This document shows positions 50,582 to 62,630 of a DNA stretch of 64,000 nucleotides, one piece after another. The stretch lies in NCBI RefSeq assembly GCF_013408535.1, contig NZ_JACBZA010000001.1:868001-932000 (forward strand), read 5' to 3'. Under the pieces are notes generated by a model that worked only from the letters and a program-made list of their open reading frames with translations, was not told the origin of the DNA and made no database searches. The DNA comes from Actinopolymorpha cephalotaxi (lineage in GTDB: Bacteria; Actinomycetota; Actinomycetes; Propionibacteriales; Actinopolymorphaceae). The position numbers and the translations under genes were made by a program. Position 1 is the first letter of the stretch, and each line of letters begins with the position of its first letter.

Positions 50582-53500
50582 TCACACCGAACGCTCACCG
50601 CCGTCCGCCGGCCCGGTGAGCGGCCGCCCGGTGAGCGGTTCGGCGAGGTCGCGAGGGGAGGACGCCAGTACCTCCTCCGGTACGCCCGCCAGCCGGCAGG
50701 CGGCCGCCTGGGACAGCCCGGTGCCGGCGGCGTGTGCGGCGGCGTAGGCGTCCTCGCCGAGCGCCGTCCGGGCATCGGCCCGGATCCGGGCGACGTCCGG
50801 AGCGTCGGGAACGTCGCCACCCCGCAGGCCGCCGGCCGCCGCCAGCAGCCGGACCGCGGCGGCCGGATCCGCGTCCGCCAGAGCGATCCCGGCGAGCGCC
50901 TCGACGGCAAGGGCGCAGTCGGTCAGTGGCCCCCAGGACACCGCGGCCGCGGCCGCCGCGCTCACCCGGGCACGTGCGGTGGTGAGGTCGCCGCGTTCCT
51001 GAGCAATCCGGCCCAGGCCGACCAGGGCCCGGGTCCGGTGCCCGCTGCTCTTCACCCAGTGCGGGTCGAGGCGGTCCAGCGCCTGGTGGTAGCACCGGGC
51101 CGCCTCGTCGAGGTTCCCCGCGAGTCGTGCGACGTCGCCGAGACCGCGCAGCGCACCCGCGGTGTAGGTGCGGCTGCCGACGCGACCGGCGACGGCGGCG
51201 GCGCGTTCGTAGTCGGCCCGGGCCGCCTCGCCGGCGGCGGGCCCGGCGGCCCGCAGCCGGTAGTCGCCCCGGTTGCAGAGGAGGTCGGCGATGTCCTCGG
51301 CGGCGTCCAGTTGTTCGGTGAGGGCGAGCGCCTCGTCGGTGAGCGCGAGCGCCCGGGCATGGTCGCCGCTCAGGTCGGCCCGGCCGGCGAGGGCGTCCAG
51401 GGCGAACGCCGTACCCCACCGGTCGCCGAGTGCCCCGAAGCCGTCGGCGGCGGCGGAGAACTCCCGGCCGGCCGAGTCGAGGTCACCGGCGGCCAGCAGC
51501 GGGTAACCCCAGATGACCCGGGCGACGGCTCGCTCCCACGGGTCCGGGCTGTCCAGCCCGGACCGGAGCACCGCGAGCACGATCCGGGCGTCGGTCGCGA
51601 CCGCGTTGATCATCGGCCACAGGAAGGTGATCGTGGGGTGGTGCCGCGGCGTGGCAGTGACCAGCGACTCGGCGGTCGCCCGGTGCCGCTCCCAGGCCGG
51701 ACGGCCGGCCCGGTCGGCGGCCGCGGTGAGCGCGGCGAGGAGGTAGCCGTCCTCGGTGCCGGCCGGCGGGTCCGAACCCAGCAGGTCGAGGAGCGCGACC
51801 GCCGGGCCGGCGACCGCGCCGCGCAGCCCCCGCATCCACAGGTACGGCGCCGTCGCCGCGAACAACCCGGCTGCCCGCTCGGCGTCACCGGCCTCGACCG
51901 TACGCCGCAACGCCGCCAGGAGGTTGTCCAGCTCCGCGTCCAGCCGGCCCAGCCAGGTCAGCTGCTCGGCCCGGCGAAGGTGCGGGTCGGCAGTGGCGGC
52001 CAGGCTCAGGAAGTGGTCGGCGTGCGCCCGGACGCAGCCCTGGGTTTCGCCGGCGGCCGCGAGGCGTTCCGCGCCGTACGCCGCGATCGTGGCGAGCATC
52101 CGGTAGCGGCCCTGCTCGACCTCGACCAGCGACTTGTCGGCAAGGGAGTCCAGCAGCTCCTCCGCGGCGGCCACGCCCCACCCGCACACGTGCGCGGCCG
52201 ACGCGGCGGTCGCGCCGCCGGCGAAGACACTGAGCCTGCGGGCCATCGCCTGCTCGGCCGGGGTGAGCAGGTCGAAGCTCCAGGCCACGACCGCACGCAG
52301 CGTCCGGTGGCGGGCGTCGGCGGTCCGGCTGCCGCGGGACAGCACCGCGAAGCGATCGCCCACCTGCTCGTCCCGTGTGCCGCTCACCCCGTCGCTCACC
52401 GTGCCGCCCACGCCGGCGTTCACGCTCGCGTCCAGCCGGTCGGCCAGGTCGGCGACGTCGAGCGTCCGCAACCGTGCCGCGGCCAGCTCGATCGCCAGGG
52501 GGAGCCCGTCGAGGCTCGCGCAGATCCGGCGTACGACGTCCTCGTTCGCCCGTCCTGGAACGAAGTCGGGCCGCACGGCGGCGGCCCGGTCGGCGAACAG
52601 CCGGTCCGCGGCCGGCGCCGCCAGTCCGCGTACCGGCCACAGCTGCTCACCGGTGATGCCGAGCGGCTCGCGGCTGGTGGCGAGGACCCGCAGGGCCGGA
52701 ACGGCCGACAGCAGCTGGTGGGCGAACGCCGCGACCGGCTCGACGAGGTGCTCGCAGTTGTCCAGGACCAGCAGCAGCGGCCGGTCGGCCAGCGCCGCCA
52801 CCAGCCGGTCGGCCGGGTCGGCGTCCGCGGCCCGGGCGAAGAGACCGCCCTCCCGCAGGCCGGCCGCGGCGAGCACGGCGTGGGCGAGCCCGTCCGCCGT
52901 ACGCAGCGGGGCCAGCTCCACCAGGCACACCTCCTGGTGACGTCCCGCCACCTCCACCGCCAACCTGGTCTTGCCCACGCCGCCGGGGCCGACCAGCGTG
53001 ACCAGCCGCCCGGAGCCGAGCAGCGCTTCGACCCGCTCGACGTCCTCGTCGCGGCCGACGAAGCTGGTGAGCTGGGCCGGCAGCGGCGACGGTCGCGGAC
53101 CCGCCTCGCCACGCAGCAGGTCACGGTGCAGCGCGGTGAGGTCCGGACCCGGGTCGGTGCCCAGTTCGTCGGCCAGCAGCCGCCGGACGTCCTCGTACGC
53201 CGCCAGTGCCTCCGCCTGCCGCCCGTCCCCGCGCAACGCACGGACCAGCAGCAGGTGCAGGCGTTCGCGCAGGGGATGCCGGCCCACGAGGTCCCGAAGC
53301 CGGGGTACGACGGCCCGTTGCCCGCCCAGCGCCAGGTCCGCCTCGATCAGGTCCTCCAGCGCGCCGAGATGACCCTCGGTCAGGCGTACGACGTCGCCTC
53401 GGACCGACTCCGCCTCGGCGGCGTCGGCGAGTGGCTCTCCCCGCCACAGGTCCAGCGCGGCGCGCAGCACCTCGGCCGCCTGGCGCGGGCGGCCCGCGGC

Positions 53501-53836
53501 GAGGGCGGCCCGACCCTCTCCGGCGAGCCGTTCGAACTCGGCCACGTCGACCGCGTTGGGGAGTACGGCCAGCCGGTAGCCGGTCGCTGTTCCCTCGACC
53601 GCGACCTCGGGGCGCAGCGCCTGGCGCAGCCGGGACACCTGGGACTGCAGGGCGTGCCCGGCTCCGGCCGGTGGCCGGTCGCCGTAGAGATCGTCGACCA
53701 GCCGGTCCGCCGGGACCACCTCACCGGCCCGGGCGAGCAGCAGGGTCAGCAGGGCTCGGCGGACCGGGCCGCCGAGGGAGACCTCGGAGCCGTCGTCGCG
53801 CCAGGCCCGGGTGGGGCCGAGGATGCCGAACCGCAT
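50582..53836 (-). CDS. AfsR/SARP-type transcriptional regulator with BTAD, ATPase and TPR-like domains
   Basis: 1084 residues. An OmpR-like winged helix (1-95, RFGILGPTRAWRDDGSEVSL and SQVSRLRQAL) and bacterial transcriptional activation domain (about 95-245) are followed by an NB-ARC-type ATPase with P-loop LVGPGGVGKTRLA (about 276-288) and LLVLDNCEHL as Walker B. The last 500 residues are helical repeats. Such proteins activate secondary-metabolite or oxygenase genes. Start 53836 has GAGG nine bases upstream; ATG 53845 abuts it. The monooxygenase gene directly downstream is a likely target. Confidence 0.88.
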   Translation of the reverse strand: MRFGILGPTRAWRDDGSEVSLGGPVRRALLTLLLARAGEVVPADRLVDDLYGDRPPAGAGHALQSQVSRLRQALRPEVAVEGTATGYRLAVLPNAVDVAEFERLAGEGRAALAAGRPRQAAEVLRAALDLWRGEPLADAAEAESVRGDVVRLTEGHLGALEDLIEADLALGGQRAVVPRLRDLVGRHPLRERLHLLLVRALRGDGRQAEALAAYEDVRRLLADELGTDPGPDLTALHRDLLRGEAGPRPSPLPAQLTSFVGRDEDVERVEALLGSGRLVTLVGPGGVGKTRLAVEVAGRHQEVCLVELAPLRTADGLAHAVLAAAGLREGGLFARAADADPADRLVAALADRPLLLVLDNCEHLVEPVAAFAHQLLSAVPALRVLATSREPLGITGEQLWPVRGLAAPAADRLFADRAAAVRPDFVPGRANEDVVRRICASLDGLPLAIELAAARLRTLDVADLADRLDASVNAGVGGTVSDGVSGTRDEQVGDRFAVLSRGSRTADARHRTLRAVVAWSFDLLTPAEQAMARRLSVFAGGATAASAAHVCGWGVAAAEELLDSLADKSLVEVEQGRYRMLATIAAYGAERLAAAGETQGCVRAHADHFLSLAATADPHLRRAEQLTWLGRLDAELDNLLAALRRTVEAGDAERAAGLFAATAPYLWMRGLRGAVAGPAVALLDLLGSDPPAGTEDGYLLAALTAAADRAGRPAWERHRATAESLVTATPRHHPTITFLWPMINAVATDARIVLAVLRSGLDSPDPWERAVARVIWGYPLLAAGDLDSAGREFSAAADGFGALGDRWGTAFALDALAGRADLSGDHARALALTDEALALTEQLDAAEDIADLLCNRGDYRLRAAGPAAGEAARADYERAAAVAGRVGSRTYTAGALRGLGDVARLAGNLDEAARCYHQALDRLDPHWVKSSGHRTRALVGLGRIAQERGDLTTARARVSAAAAAAVSWGPLTDCALAVEALAGIALADADPAAAVRLLAAAGGLRGGDVPDAPDVARIRADARTALGEDAYAAAHAAGTGLSQAAACRLAGVPEEVLASSPRDLAEPLTGRPLTGPADGGERSV

Positions 53837-54334
53837 GGTCCGCATCCTCGCACCGGCCCACCGGCCCACCGGCCCACCGGTCCGGCTGCGGCGCAAGGCC
53901 AGGTTGACAGTCACACGCAGAAAACCCGTCGACGCGGTCCGGATGCTGTGGAAGCCTTGCCGGGCAACACCGAGGGTGGCCAAGAGCCGGCCGACGCCCA
54001 CCTACTAGGCTTGGTTCGCAAGACCGGGCCGCAGGTGTGGCGACGACCACATCGACGCCGCTCGGGAATGCCCCGCCGGACCCCGGCGTTGGAGCACACG
54101 TGAGTCGAGAGGTGCACTCGGCAAGAGAGTGCATCCAGTCGAAGCATCGGGGAAACCTCAGCGCCACATTGCCCTGTCACCATCGAGGTGGTGACCAGGT
54201 ACGCGTGTGCTGAGGAACGTCGGTGGTCGCCATCGGGGGAGTCAACGAAGACGCCTGCGAGCCCGACACGACTGGTCGTGGGGGACACCTCATCTCGGCC
54301 AACCGCAAGCAACTGCTTTGGAGACAAGAACAAG
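53837..54334. other. Intergenic region (498 bp) upstream of the SARP-type gene
   Basis: No gene is supported. Four 8-base repeats CACCGGCC lie at 53851-53882, just upstream of the SARP start codon in its presumed leader. A TTGACA on the plus strand at 53904-53909 has no good -10 at 17 bases. A hairpin-forming GTCACC/GGTGAC pair lies near 54177-54196. The open frame 53911-54348 (minus) has unnatural composition. Confidence 0.45.
53851..53882 (-). repeat. 8-bp tandem repeat (CACCGGCC x4) in the SARP gene leader
   Basis: Three identical units and one with a single change, ending 14 bases from the SARP start. Slippage could change the leader length or the ribosome-binding site spacing. Confidence 0.85.
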
Positions 54335-54517
54335 ATGTGGCCTGCCATTGGTAATTACGCCGATGACTACAACGAGCGGCTCGCTCGGCGGACCCGGGTT
54401 CCGGTCACCGCCCCGAAGAACCGTTGGGTAGTCCGGTCGCTTCGCGGCACCGGCGTTCGGCTCGGTCGGCTTGCCGACCGGCTCGACGCGCCGCGTCCCG
54501 GCGCCGAGATCTGCTGA
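54335..54517 (+). CDS. Possible small protein (60 aa)
   Basis: An ATG preceded by GGAGAC about ten bases upstream opens 60 codons: an N-terminus MWPAIGNYADDYNERLARR and a basic amphipathic C-terminus (VVRSLRGTGVRLGRLADRLD). Third positions are GC-rich only in the second half. A strong terminator lies 170 bases downstream. No family is recognised. The frame is open further upstream to 54188, but that part looks non-coding. Confidence 0.4.
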   Translation: MWPAIGNYADDYNERLARRTRVPVTAPKNRWVVRSLRGTGVRLGRLADRLDAPRPGAEIC

Positions 54518-54615
54518 CCGGCAAGCGCCCCCTCCGGCTCGGCGCCGGCAGCATCAGCGCACCTGATGACCAGCCGCCCGCCGACCTGAGCGTCCTGTAG
54601 TCCCAAGACCTACGC

Positions 54616-54672
54616 CGCGGATCCAACGGGATCCACCAGATTCACCGGGATCCATCAGCTCCACCGGATCTT
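54616..54672 (+). repeat. Imperfect ~19-bp tandem repeats with GGATCC
   Basis: Three or four units of the form ACCGGGATCCAYCAGMTYC follow each other just before the terminator. Each contains the GGATCC palindrome. Confidence 0.6.
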
Positions 54673-54687
54673 CGCGGCACAACGAGC

Positions 54688-54722
54688 ACCGGCCCCCGGC
54701 GATCACTTCGCCGGGGGCCGGT
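54688..54722. terminator. Intrinsic terminator between the small ORF and glgB
   Basis: A perfect 14-base stem ACCGGCCCCCGGCG / CGCCGGGGGCCGGT with a seven-base loop (ATCACTT), followed by TCGTTT. It ends the glg operon on the minus strand and possibly the small plus-strand ORF. Confidence 0.85.
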
Positions 54723-54760
54723 TCGTTTGCTGTCCGGGCTTCGTCGCCCGCGTCAGGCGT

Positions 54761-57129
54761 TCACCAGGTGTTCGCGGAACGTTTCTCCGCCGGCTGCCCG
54801 CCCCCGGACGACCGCTCGACCTCGGGGTCGAACCGCAGCCACAGGGTGCCGAGCGGCGGCAGGGTCAGCGTCGCCGACGCGGGCTGTCCGTGCCAGGTGA
54901 CCGGGAGCGCCTCCACCGCGCCGAGGTTGCCGACACCGGAGCCGGTGTAGGTCTGGGCGTCGGTGTTGACGATCTCCCGCCACCTGCCCGCGGCCGGCAG
55001 GCCGAGCCGGTAGTTGTGGTGGGGTACGCCGGCGAAGTTGGCGACGCAGGCCAGCACGCTGCCCCCGGGGCCGTATCGCAGGAAGCTGAACACGTTGTTC
55101 ACCGCGTCGTTGGCGTCGATCCAGGAGAACGCCTCGGGCAGGTGGTCGGTGGCGTACAGCTCCGGCGCGTTCGCGTACACCGCGTTCAGGTCGCGGACCA
55201 GCGACCGCATCCCCTCGTGCTCGGGGAGATCCAGCAGTCCCCACTCCAGCTCGCGCGACTCCGCCCACTCCTGTGGCTGCGCGAACTCGCAGCCCATGAA
55301 CAGCAGCTGCTTGCCCGGGTGCGCCCACATGAACGCGAGGTAGGCGCGGAGGTTCGCCAGCTGCTGCCAGCGGTCACCCGGCATCTTGTTGATCAGGGAG
55401 CCCTTGCCGTGCACCACCTCGTCGTGCGACAGCGGCAGGACGAAGTTCTCCGAGTGGGAGTAGACCAGCGAGAACGTCATCTGGTGGTGGTGGAAGGAAC
55501 GGTAGACCGGCTCGCGGGAGAGGTAGTCCAGCGAGTCGTGCATCCAGCCCATGTTCCACTTGAAGCCGAAGCCCAGGCCGCCGAGGTGGACCGGCCGGGT
55601 GACCCCGGGCCAGGACGTGGACTCCTCCGCGATCGTGGTGATTCCCGGGACGCGGCGGTAGCAGGCGGAGTTGACCTCCTGCAGGAAGCTCACCGCCTCG
55701 AGGTTCTCCCGGCCGCCGTACTCGTTCGGCGTCCACTGGCCCTCCTCGCGGGAGTAGTCGAGGTAGAGCATCGAGGCGACCGCGTCCACCCGCAGGCCGT
55801 CGAGGTGGAACTCCTCCAGCCAGAACAGCGCGTTCGCCACCAGGAAGTTGCGCACCTCCCGCCGGCCGAAGTCGAAGATCAGCGTTCCCCAGTCGGGGTG
55901 CTCGCCCCGGCGGGGGTCGGCGTGCTCGTAAAGCGGGGTGCCGTCGAAGCGTGCCAGCGCCCAGTCGTCCTTCGGGAAGTGCGCCGGCACCCAGTCCAGG
56001 ATCACGCCGATGCCGGCCCGGTGCAGCGCGTCGACCAGGGCGCGGAAGCCGTCGGGGTCGCCCATCCGGGCGGTCGGCGCGAAGTACGACGACACCTGGT
56101 AACCCCAGGACCCGCCGAACGGGTGCTCCATCACCGGCAGCAGCTCGACGTGGGTGAAGCCCATCTCCACGACGTAGGCGACCAGCTCGTCGGCCAGCTC
56201 GCGGTAGCCGCGGCCGCGCTTCCACGACCCGAGGTGTACCTCGTAGGTGCTCATCGGCGCGGCGTACTGCTTGGTGGCGGCCCGCCGGGCCAGCCACTCC
56301 TCGTCGCCCCAGTCGTACCGGGAGGTGTGCACCACCGACGCGTTCGCCGGCGGCACCTCGGTGTGGAAGGCCATCGGGTCGGACTTCTGCCGGCGCACAC
56401 CGTCGCGGCCGAGGATCTCGTAGCGGTAGACGGTGCCGTCGCCGACGTCGGGGACGAACAGCTCCCACACGCCGCTGCTGCCGAGTGAGCGCATCGGGTG
56501 CGGCCGGCCGTCCCAGCCGTTGAGTCGCCGACGACGCGCACGCCGCGGGCGTTCGGCGCCCACACCGCGAACGACGTGCCGGTGACCGTTCCGTTCGGGG
56601 TCTCGTAGCTGCGCACGTGCGCGCCGAGCACCTGCCAGAGGTTCTCGTGCCGGCCCTCACCGATGAGGTGCAGGTCGACGTCGCCCAGCGTGGGCAGGAA
56701 GCGGTACGGGTCGTCGGCGGGAACCGTCACCCCGTGTGGGTAGCCGACCTCCAGCCGGTAGTCGGGCACCTCCGAACCGGGCAGCGTTCCCACCCACACG
56801 CCGTTGTGCTCGTGCTCCAGTTCGACCCGCTGGTCACCGACGCGGGCGGACACCCGCTCGGCCATCGGGCGCAGCACCCGCAGGGTCACCTCACCCTCGT
56901 GCACGTGCGGCCCGAGGATCGTGTGCGGCGCGTGGTGGTCACCGTCGACCAGCCGGTCGATCTCGGCCGGGTCGACCTTCGGCGGCTCGCCGGTCGGGCG
57001 GGGCGTGCCGGTCTGCTCCGTGCCGGCCTGCTCCGCGGCTCCGGACCGTGGGCGGGTGGTGCCGACGCCCTTCGACCGCTTCGACGTGGAACCGTTCGAC
57101 GGTTCGGGAGTGGTGCGGTGGTCGGACAT
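54761..57129 (-). pseudogene. glgB: 1,4-alpha-glucan branching enzyme gene, split by an apparent one-base deletion
   Basis: The gene opens at 57129 (MSDHRTTPEPSNG) and reads HTILGPHVHEGEVTLRVLRP and [14 protein letters not shown], the N1 and CBM48 domains. It then loses frame at 56523/56524: GACTCAACGGCTGGGAC stands where GACTTCAACGGCTGGGAC (DFNGWD) is expected, so one T (A on the plus strand) is missing. The other frame continues with [14 protein letters not shown] to the stop at 54761 and holds the catalytic [20 protein letters not shown] and [11 protein letters not shown]. With one base restored the protein has about 789 residues. GlgB makes alpha-1,6 branches on glucan. It is the last gene of glgE-treS-mak-glgB. 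Confidence 0.9.
56523..56524 (-). other. Frameshift point in glgB
   Basis: Both flanking frames are highly conserved GlgB sequence, and inserting one base here joins them without any other change. This is either a real mutation or an assembly error; the local sequence (GTTGAGTCG) is not a long homopolymer. Confidence 0.85.
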
Positions 57130-57239
57130 CCGGGGGACACCTTCTTCGTCTGGCTTGGTCTGGCTTTCGGCTGGCTTCGTGGTGGGTGTTCCGTTCGTGT
57201 GCGGGTCGTACCCGGGACCCGCGCCCGCAACCGGCCCGG

Positions 57240-58649
57240 TCAGCCGGCGAGGCGCTGGATCGCGGTCAGCGGAATGCTCACCCAGTCGGGCCGGCTCCGC
57301 GTCTCGTAGACGACCTCGTACACCGCCTTGTCGGTTTCGTACGCACGCAGCAGCACGGCGTGTTCGTTCGGGTCGGTGCCGGCGACCTCGCCGTACCCCT
57401 CGCAGAACGCGGTCCGGTTGCGCTCGGCCCACTCCGCCGCGCGGTAGCTCAGCTGGTGCTCGTCTGCCCGGCTGTGGTCGGCGAGCAGGTGCTGCGCGGC
57501 ATAGTCGAACGAACGCAGCATGCCGGCGACGTCGCGGACGGGGGAGTCCAGCAGGTTGCGCTCCTCCCACGGCCGGTTGGGCTCGCCCTCGAAGTCGATG
57601 ACCCGCCAGCCGAGGACGGTGCGCATCACCTGGCCGAGGTGCAGGTCGCCGTGCACCTGCTGGACGGGCACCGGCGCTTCGGTGCGGGCGAGGTCGTCGT
57701 AGGCGCCGCGCAGCCGGTCGGCGTACTCGCCCAGCGCGGGCACGATCGACACCGCGTCGTCCAGCCGGGACCGCATCGCCGCCGCCAGTCCCGCCAGCTC
57801 CTCCCGGCCCCACTCGCCGGTCGGGAGGTACCGGGCCAGGTCGGCGTGCACCTGCGCGACGGTGGCGCCCAGGCGGTGCGACTCGCCGGCGAAGTCGCCG
57901 CCCACCTCGTCGGCGTGCAGGTCGGCCTCGGCGTAGAGGTCGCGCACGCTGGCGATGGCGAGCTCCCAGCCGTCGGTGGCGGTACGGAAGAAGGTGCTGA
58001 ACATGCCGAGGTCGCCGCGGCCGGTCTTGCCGTCGGCGTCGGGCCACTCCGCGTCCATCCAGCCGAACAGCCGGGCCACGTTGTCGCAGTCGTTGCGGGC
58101 GAACGCCTCGTGCACCTCGATGTCGGCGTTGCGGCCGTGGTGCACGCGGCGGAAGAGCTTGAGCAGAACGTCCTCGCCGTACACCAGCGAGGTGTTGCTC
58201 TGCTCGCCGGTCAGCACCAGCGAGGGTTCGTCGGCGGGCACGTCGAGCTCGCCGATGCGGTGGAACGCGAGGTCGGTGCGCGCCACCTCGCCCAGCAGCC
58301 CGCCGAGAAGCAGCGACATGGCCGCCTTGTCGTGCGGCGCGTCGTACACCCAGACGGGTTCGGAGGACAGCTCGTCCTCGGTCCATTCCGACACCGCGGC
58401 GTGGCCGAGGTGGTCGGCGGGCTCGGGGTAGTAGCTGAGCGGGACCTGGTAGACGTCGGGGGCGGCGTTGTCGGCGTCGGCGTACCGCACGGACACCAGC
58501 ACCACCCGCACCGCGGGCCAGGCGCCGCGCTCGGACAGCCAACTCAGTGGGTGGACGGACTCGACCGTGAACTCCCGGCCCTTGCCCGCGAACCACCGCT
58601 GCCGTTCCAGGAAGTCGTGCAGGCCGGTGGTCTGAGTGGCTTTCACCAT
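57240..58649 (-). CDS. mak: Maltokinase
   Basis: 469 residues. FLERQRWFAGKGREF opens the typical N-terminal cap domain; the kinase core has VQQVHGDLHLGQVMR (catalytic loop, near 330-344) and RVIDFEGEPNRPW (Mg2+-binding DFE, near 347-359). Maltokinase phosphorylates maltose with ATP to maltose 1-phosphate, the substrate of GlgE. It lies between treS and glgB, the standard order; in many actinomycetes it is fused to TreS, here it is separate. The start at 58649 gives better spacing to AAAGG than the ATG at 58652. Confidence 0.92.
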   Translation of the reverse strand: MVKATQTTGLHDFLERQRWFAGKGREFTVESVHPLSWLSERGAWPAVRVVLVSVRYADADNAAPDVYQVPLSYYPEPADHLGHAAVSEWTEDELSSEPVWVYDAPHDKAAMSLLLGGLLGEVARTDLAFHRIGELDVPADEPSLVLTGEQSNTSLVYGEDVLLKLFRRVHHGRNADIEVHEAFARNDCDNVARLFGWMDAEWPDADGKTGRGDLGMFSTFFRTATDGWELAIASVRDLYAEADLHADEVGGDFAGESHRLGATVAQVHADLARYLPTGEWGREELAGLAAAMRSRLDDAVSIVPALGEYADRLRGAYDDLARTEAPVPVQQVHGDLHLGQVMRTVLGWRVIDFEGEPNRPWEERNLLDSPVRDVAGMLRSFDYAAQHLLADHSRADEHQLSYRAAEWAERNRTAFCEGYGEVAGTDPNEHAVLLRAYETDKAVYEVVYETRSRPDWVSIPLTAIQRLAG

Positions 58650-58675
58650 CATCGCCTTTCGTTCACTAGGTGGCC

Positions 58676-58708
58676 GGGCTCACGGGGAACGCACACCCCC
58701 GCGAGCCC
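58676..58708 (-). terminator. Hairpin between treS and mak
   Basis: Arms GGGCTCACGGGG and CCCCGCGAGCCC pair with one mismatch around a nine-base loop. There is no T-run, so it may weaken read-through or protect an mRNA end rather than stop transcription. Confidence 0.4.
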
Positions 58709-58761
58709 GCACCGCGCTGACCGTGCTGAGCGCACTGACGGACCGGCCCCACCGGACGGGT

Positions 58762-60458
<1,697 letters not shown>

Positions 60459-60462
<4 letters not shown>

Positions 60463-62630
60463 GCGGAACCCCGCTGAAGAGTGAGGATGTGGGCAGGGTG
60501 GTACGCCGGGTCGAGCCGGACGTAGTTGTGTTGGCCCCATCGCCAACTGTCTCCGGTGAACTCGTCCTGGACCACGAACGAGTCGTGCCAGTCCAGTCCG
60601 AGTGCGGGCATGTCGAGGGTGATCACCGAGTCGTGCGGCCCGTACGGGTCGATGTTGATCACCACGATCACCGTGTCGTCGCGCCCGTCGGGGAGCACGT
60701 CCCGCTTGGAGAAGACCAGCAGGTTGGGGTCGGGCACCTGGTGCAGCGCGAGGTTGCGCAGCCGCTGCAGGGCAGGGTGCCGGCGGCGGATCTCGTTGAG
60801 TTGCCGGAGGTACGGCGCGATCGACTCACCCGCGCGTTCGGCGCCCGGCTCGTACGCCGCCCAGTCGCGCGGGCGGTATTGGTACTTCTCCGAGTGGAGG
60901 TACTCCTCGCTGCCCGGGCGGAGCGCGACGTGCTCGCCCAGCTCGAACCCGGAGTAGACGCCCCAGGTCGGCGAGCCGGTGGCGGCCAGCGCCGCGCGGA
61001 TCCGGAACGCCGGCAGCCCGCCGGTCTGCAGGAAGGACGTGAGGATGTCCTGGGTGTTGGTGAAGAAGTTCGGGCGTACGAAGTCCGACGACTCGTGGCT
61101 GAGCTCGGTGAAGTAGGACTCCAGCTCTTCCTTGGTGTTGCGCCACGTGAAGTAGGTGTACGACTGGTGGAACCCGACCTTGGCCAGGGTCTGCAGCATC
61201 GGCGGCCGGGTGAACGCCTCGGACAGGAAGAGCACGTCGGGGTCGGTACGCCGGACCTCGGCGAGCAGCCACTCCCAGAACCGCACCGGCTTGGTGTGCG
61301 GGTTGTCCACCCGGAAGATCCGGACGCCGTGGCTCATCCAGTGCCGGACGACGCGGAGGACCTCGGCGTAGATCCCGGCGGGGTCGTTGTCGAAGTTGAT
61401 CGGGTAGATGTCCTGGTACTTCTTCGGCGGGTTCTCGGCGTAGGCGATCGTCCCGTCGGCCAGCGTGGTGAACCACTCCGGGTGTTCCTTCACCCAGGGG
61501 TGGTCCGGCGCCGCCTGCAGCGCGAGGTCGAGGGCGATCTCCAGGCCGAGCTCGTTGGCCCGGGCCACGAACGCGTCGAAGTCCTCCAACGTGCCGAGGT
61601 CGGGGTGCACGGCGTCGTGCCCGCCCTCGTCGCTGCCGATCCCCCACGGGGAGCCGGGGTCGCCGGGCGCGGGGTCGAGGGTGTTGTTCGGGCCCTTGCG
61701 GTTGACCCGCCCGATCGGGTGGATCGGGGGGAGGTACACCACGTCGAAGCCGAGGTCGGCGATCGCGGGCAGCCGGTCGGCGGCGGCCTTGAACGTGCCG
61801 GACACCCAGCGGCCCTGGTGCTCGTCGTAGTAGGCGCCCTCGGACCGGGGGAAGAACTCGTACCAGCTGCCGTAGAGCGCACGCTCGCGGTCGACCCGCA
61901 GCGGGAACTCCTCCGAGGTCGTCACCATGTCGCGCAGCGGGTGGGCGGCGAGGATCTCCTCGACGTCCGGCGCGGTGGCGGCGTAGAGACGGGCCTGGGC
62001 CGGGCGCGAGTCGTCGCGCAGCGCCCGGACCGCCGCCTGGAGCAGGTCGCGGCCGTGCGCCTCCTCACCGGGCAGGTTGGCGCCGGCGCGCTCGAGGACG
62101 ATCGCGCCCTCGGCCAGCATCAGCTCGACGTCGACGCCGGCGGCGATCTTGACCTCGGCGGCGTGCCGCCAGGTCGCCACCGGGTGGCTCCACGCCTCCA
62201 CGGAGTACGTCCAGTCGCCCTCGGCGTCGGGGCGGATCTGCGCCGACCATCGGTCGGTGCCCGGCTCGTCGCACCGCATCGGCGTCCAGCCGAGGGTGCG
62301 GCCACCGGGTCCGCGGGTCACGACGTTGGCCCCGAGGGCGTCGTGGCCCTCCCGGAACACCGTCGCCTCGACCGTGAGGGACTCGCCGGCGACGGCCTTC
62401 GCGGGCAGCCGCCCACCGGCGCGTACGTCGGGGGTGACGTTGATGATCGGGATCCGGCCGACGACCGTGTCGAAGACCGTGGACGTCGCCGCGGTCGCGG
62501 CAGGGGAGGCGGGGCTGGGACTGGGACTGTTCGGGGTGCCGGAGGCGCCGCCGTCGGTGGCCGCGGTCACCGGACTGGCGGTCGGGGCGGTCCCGGTCGT
62601 GGTCCTGGGCTGCTCGTTCTTGGCAGGCAT
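60459..62630 (-). CDS. glgE: Alpha-1,4-glucan:maltose-1-phosphate maltosyltransferase
   Basis: 723 residues of GH13_3. After a 45-residue Thr/Ser/Pro-rich leader, [21 protein letters not shown] starts the N domain. The barrel shows [22 protein letters not shown] split here to [28 protein letters not shown] with the nucleophile Asp (near 440), [10 protein letters not shown] with the acid Glu (near 468) and [12 protein letters not shown] with the third Asp. GlgE adds maltosyl units from maltose 1-phosphate to the non-reducing end of alpha-glucan. Inhibition of GlgE is lethal in Mycobacterium tuberculosis because of substrate build-up. It heads the operon. Confidence 0.95.

Noticed and set aside
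48425-54103. A plus-strand open frame of nearly 1900 codons
   Set aside because: It lies opposite the GNAT-Nudix, monooxygenase and SARP genes, which have clear conserved motifs. Its Arg/Pro/Gly/Val-rich sequence is the usual shadow of high-GC genes.
53911-54348. 145-codon minus-strand open frame upstream of the SARP gene
   Set aside because: Ser/Arg/Val composition with many rare codons for this genome and no start signal.
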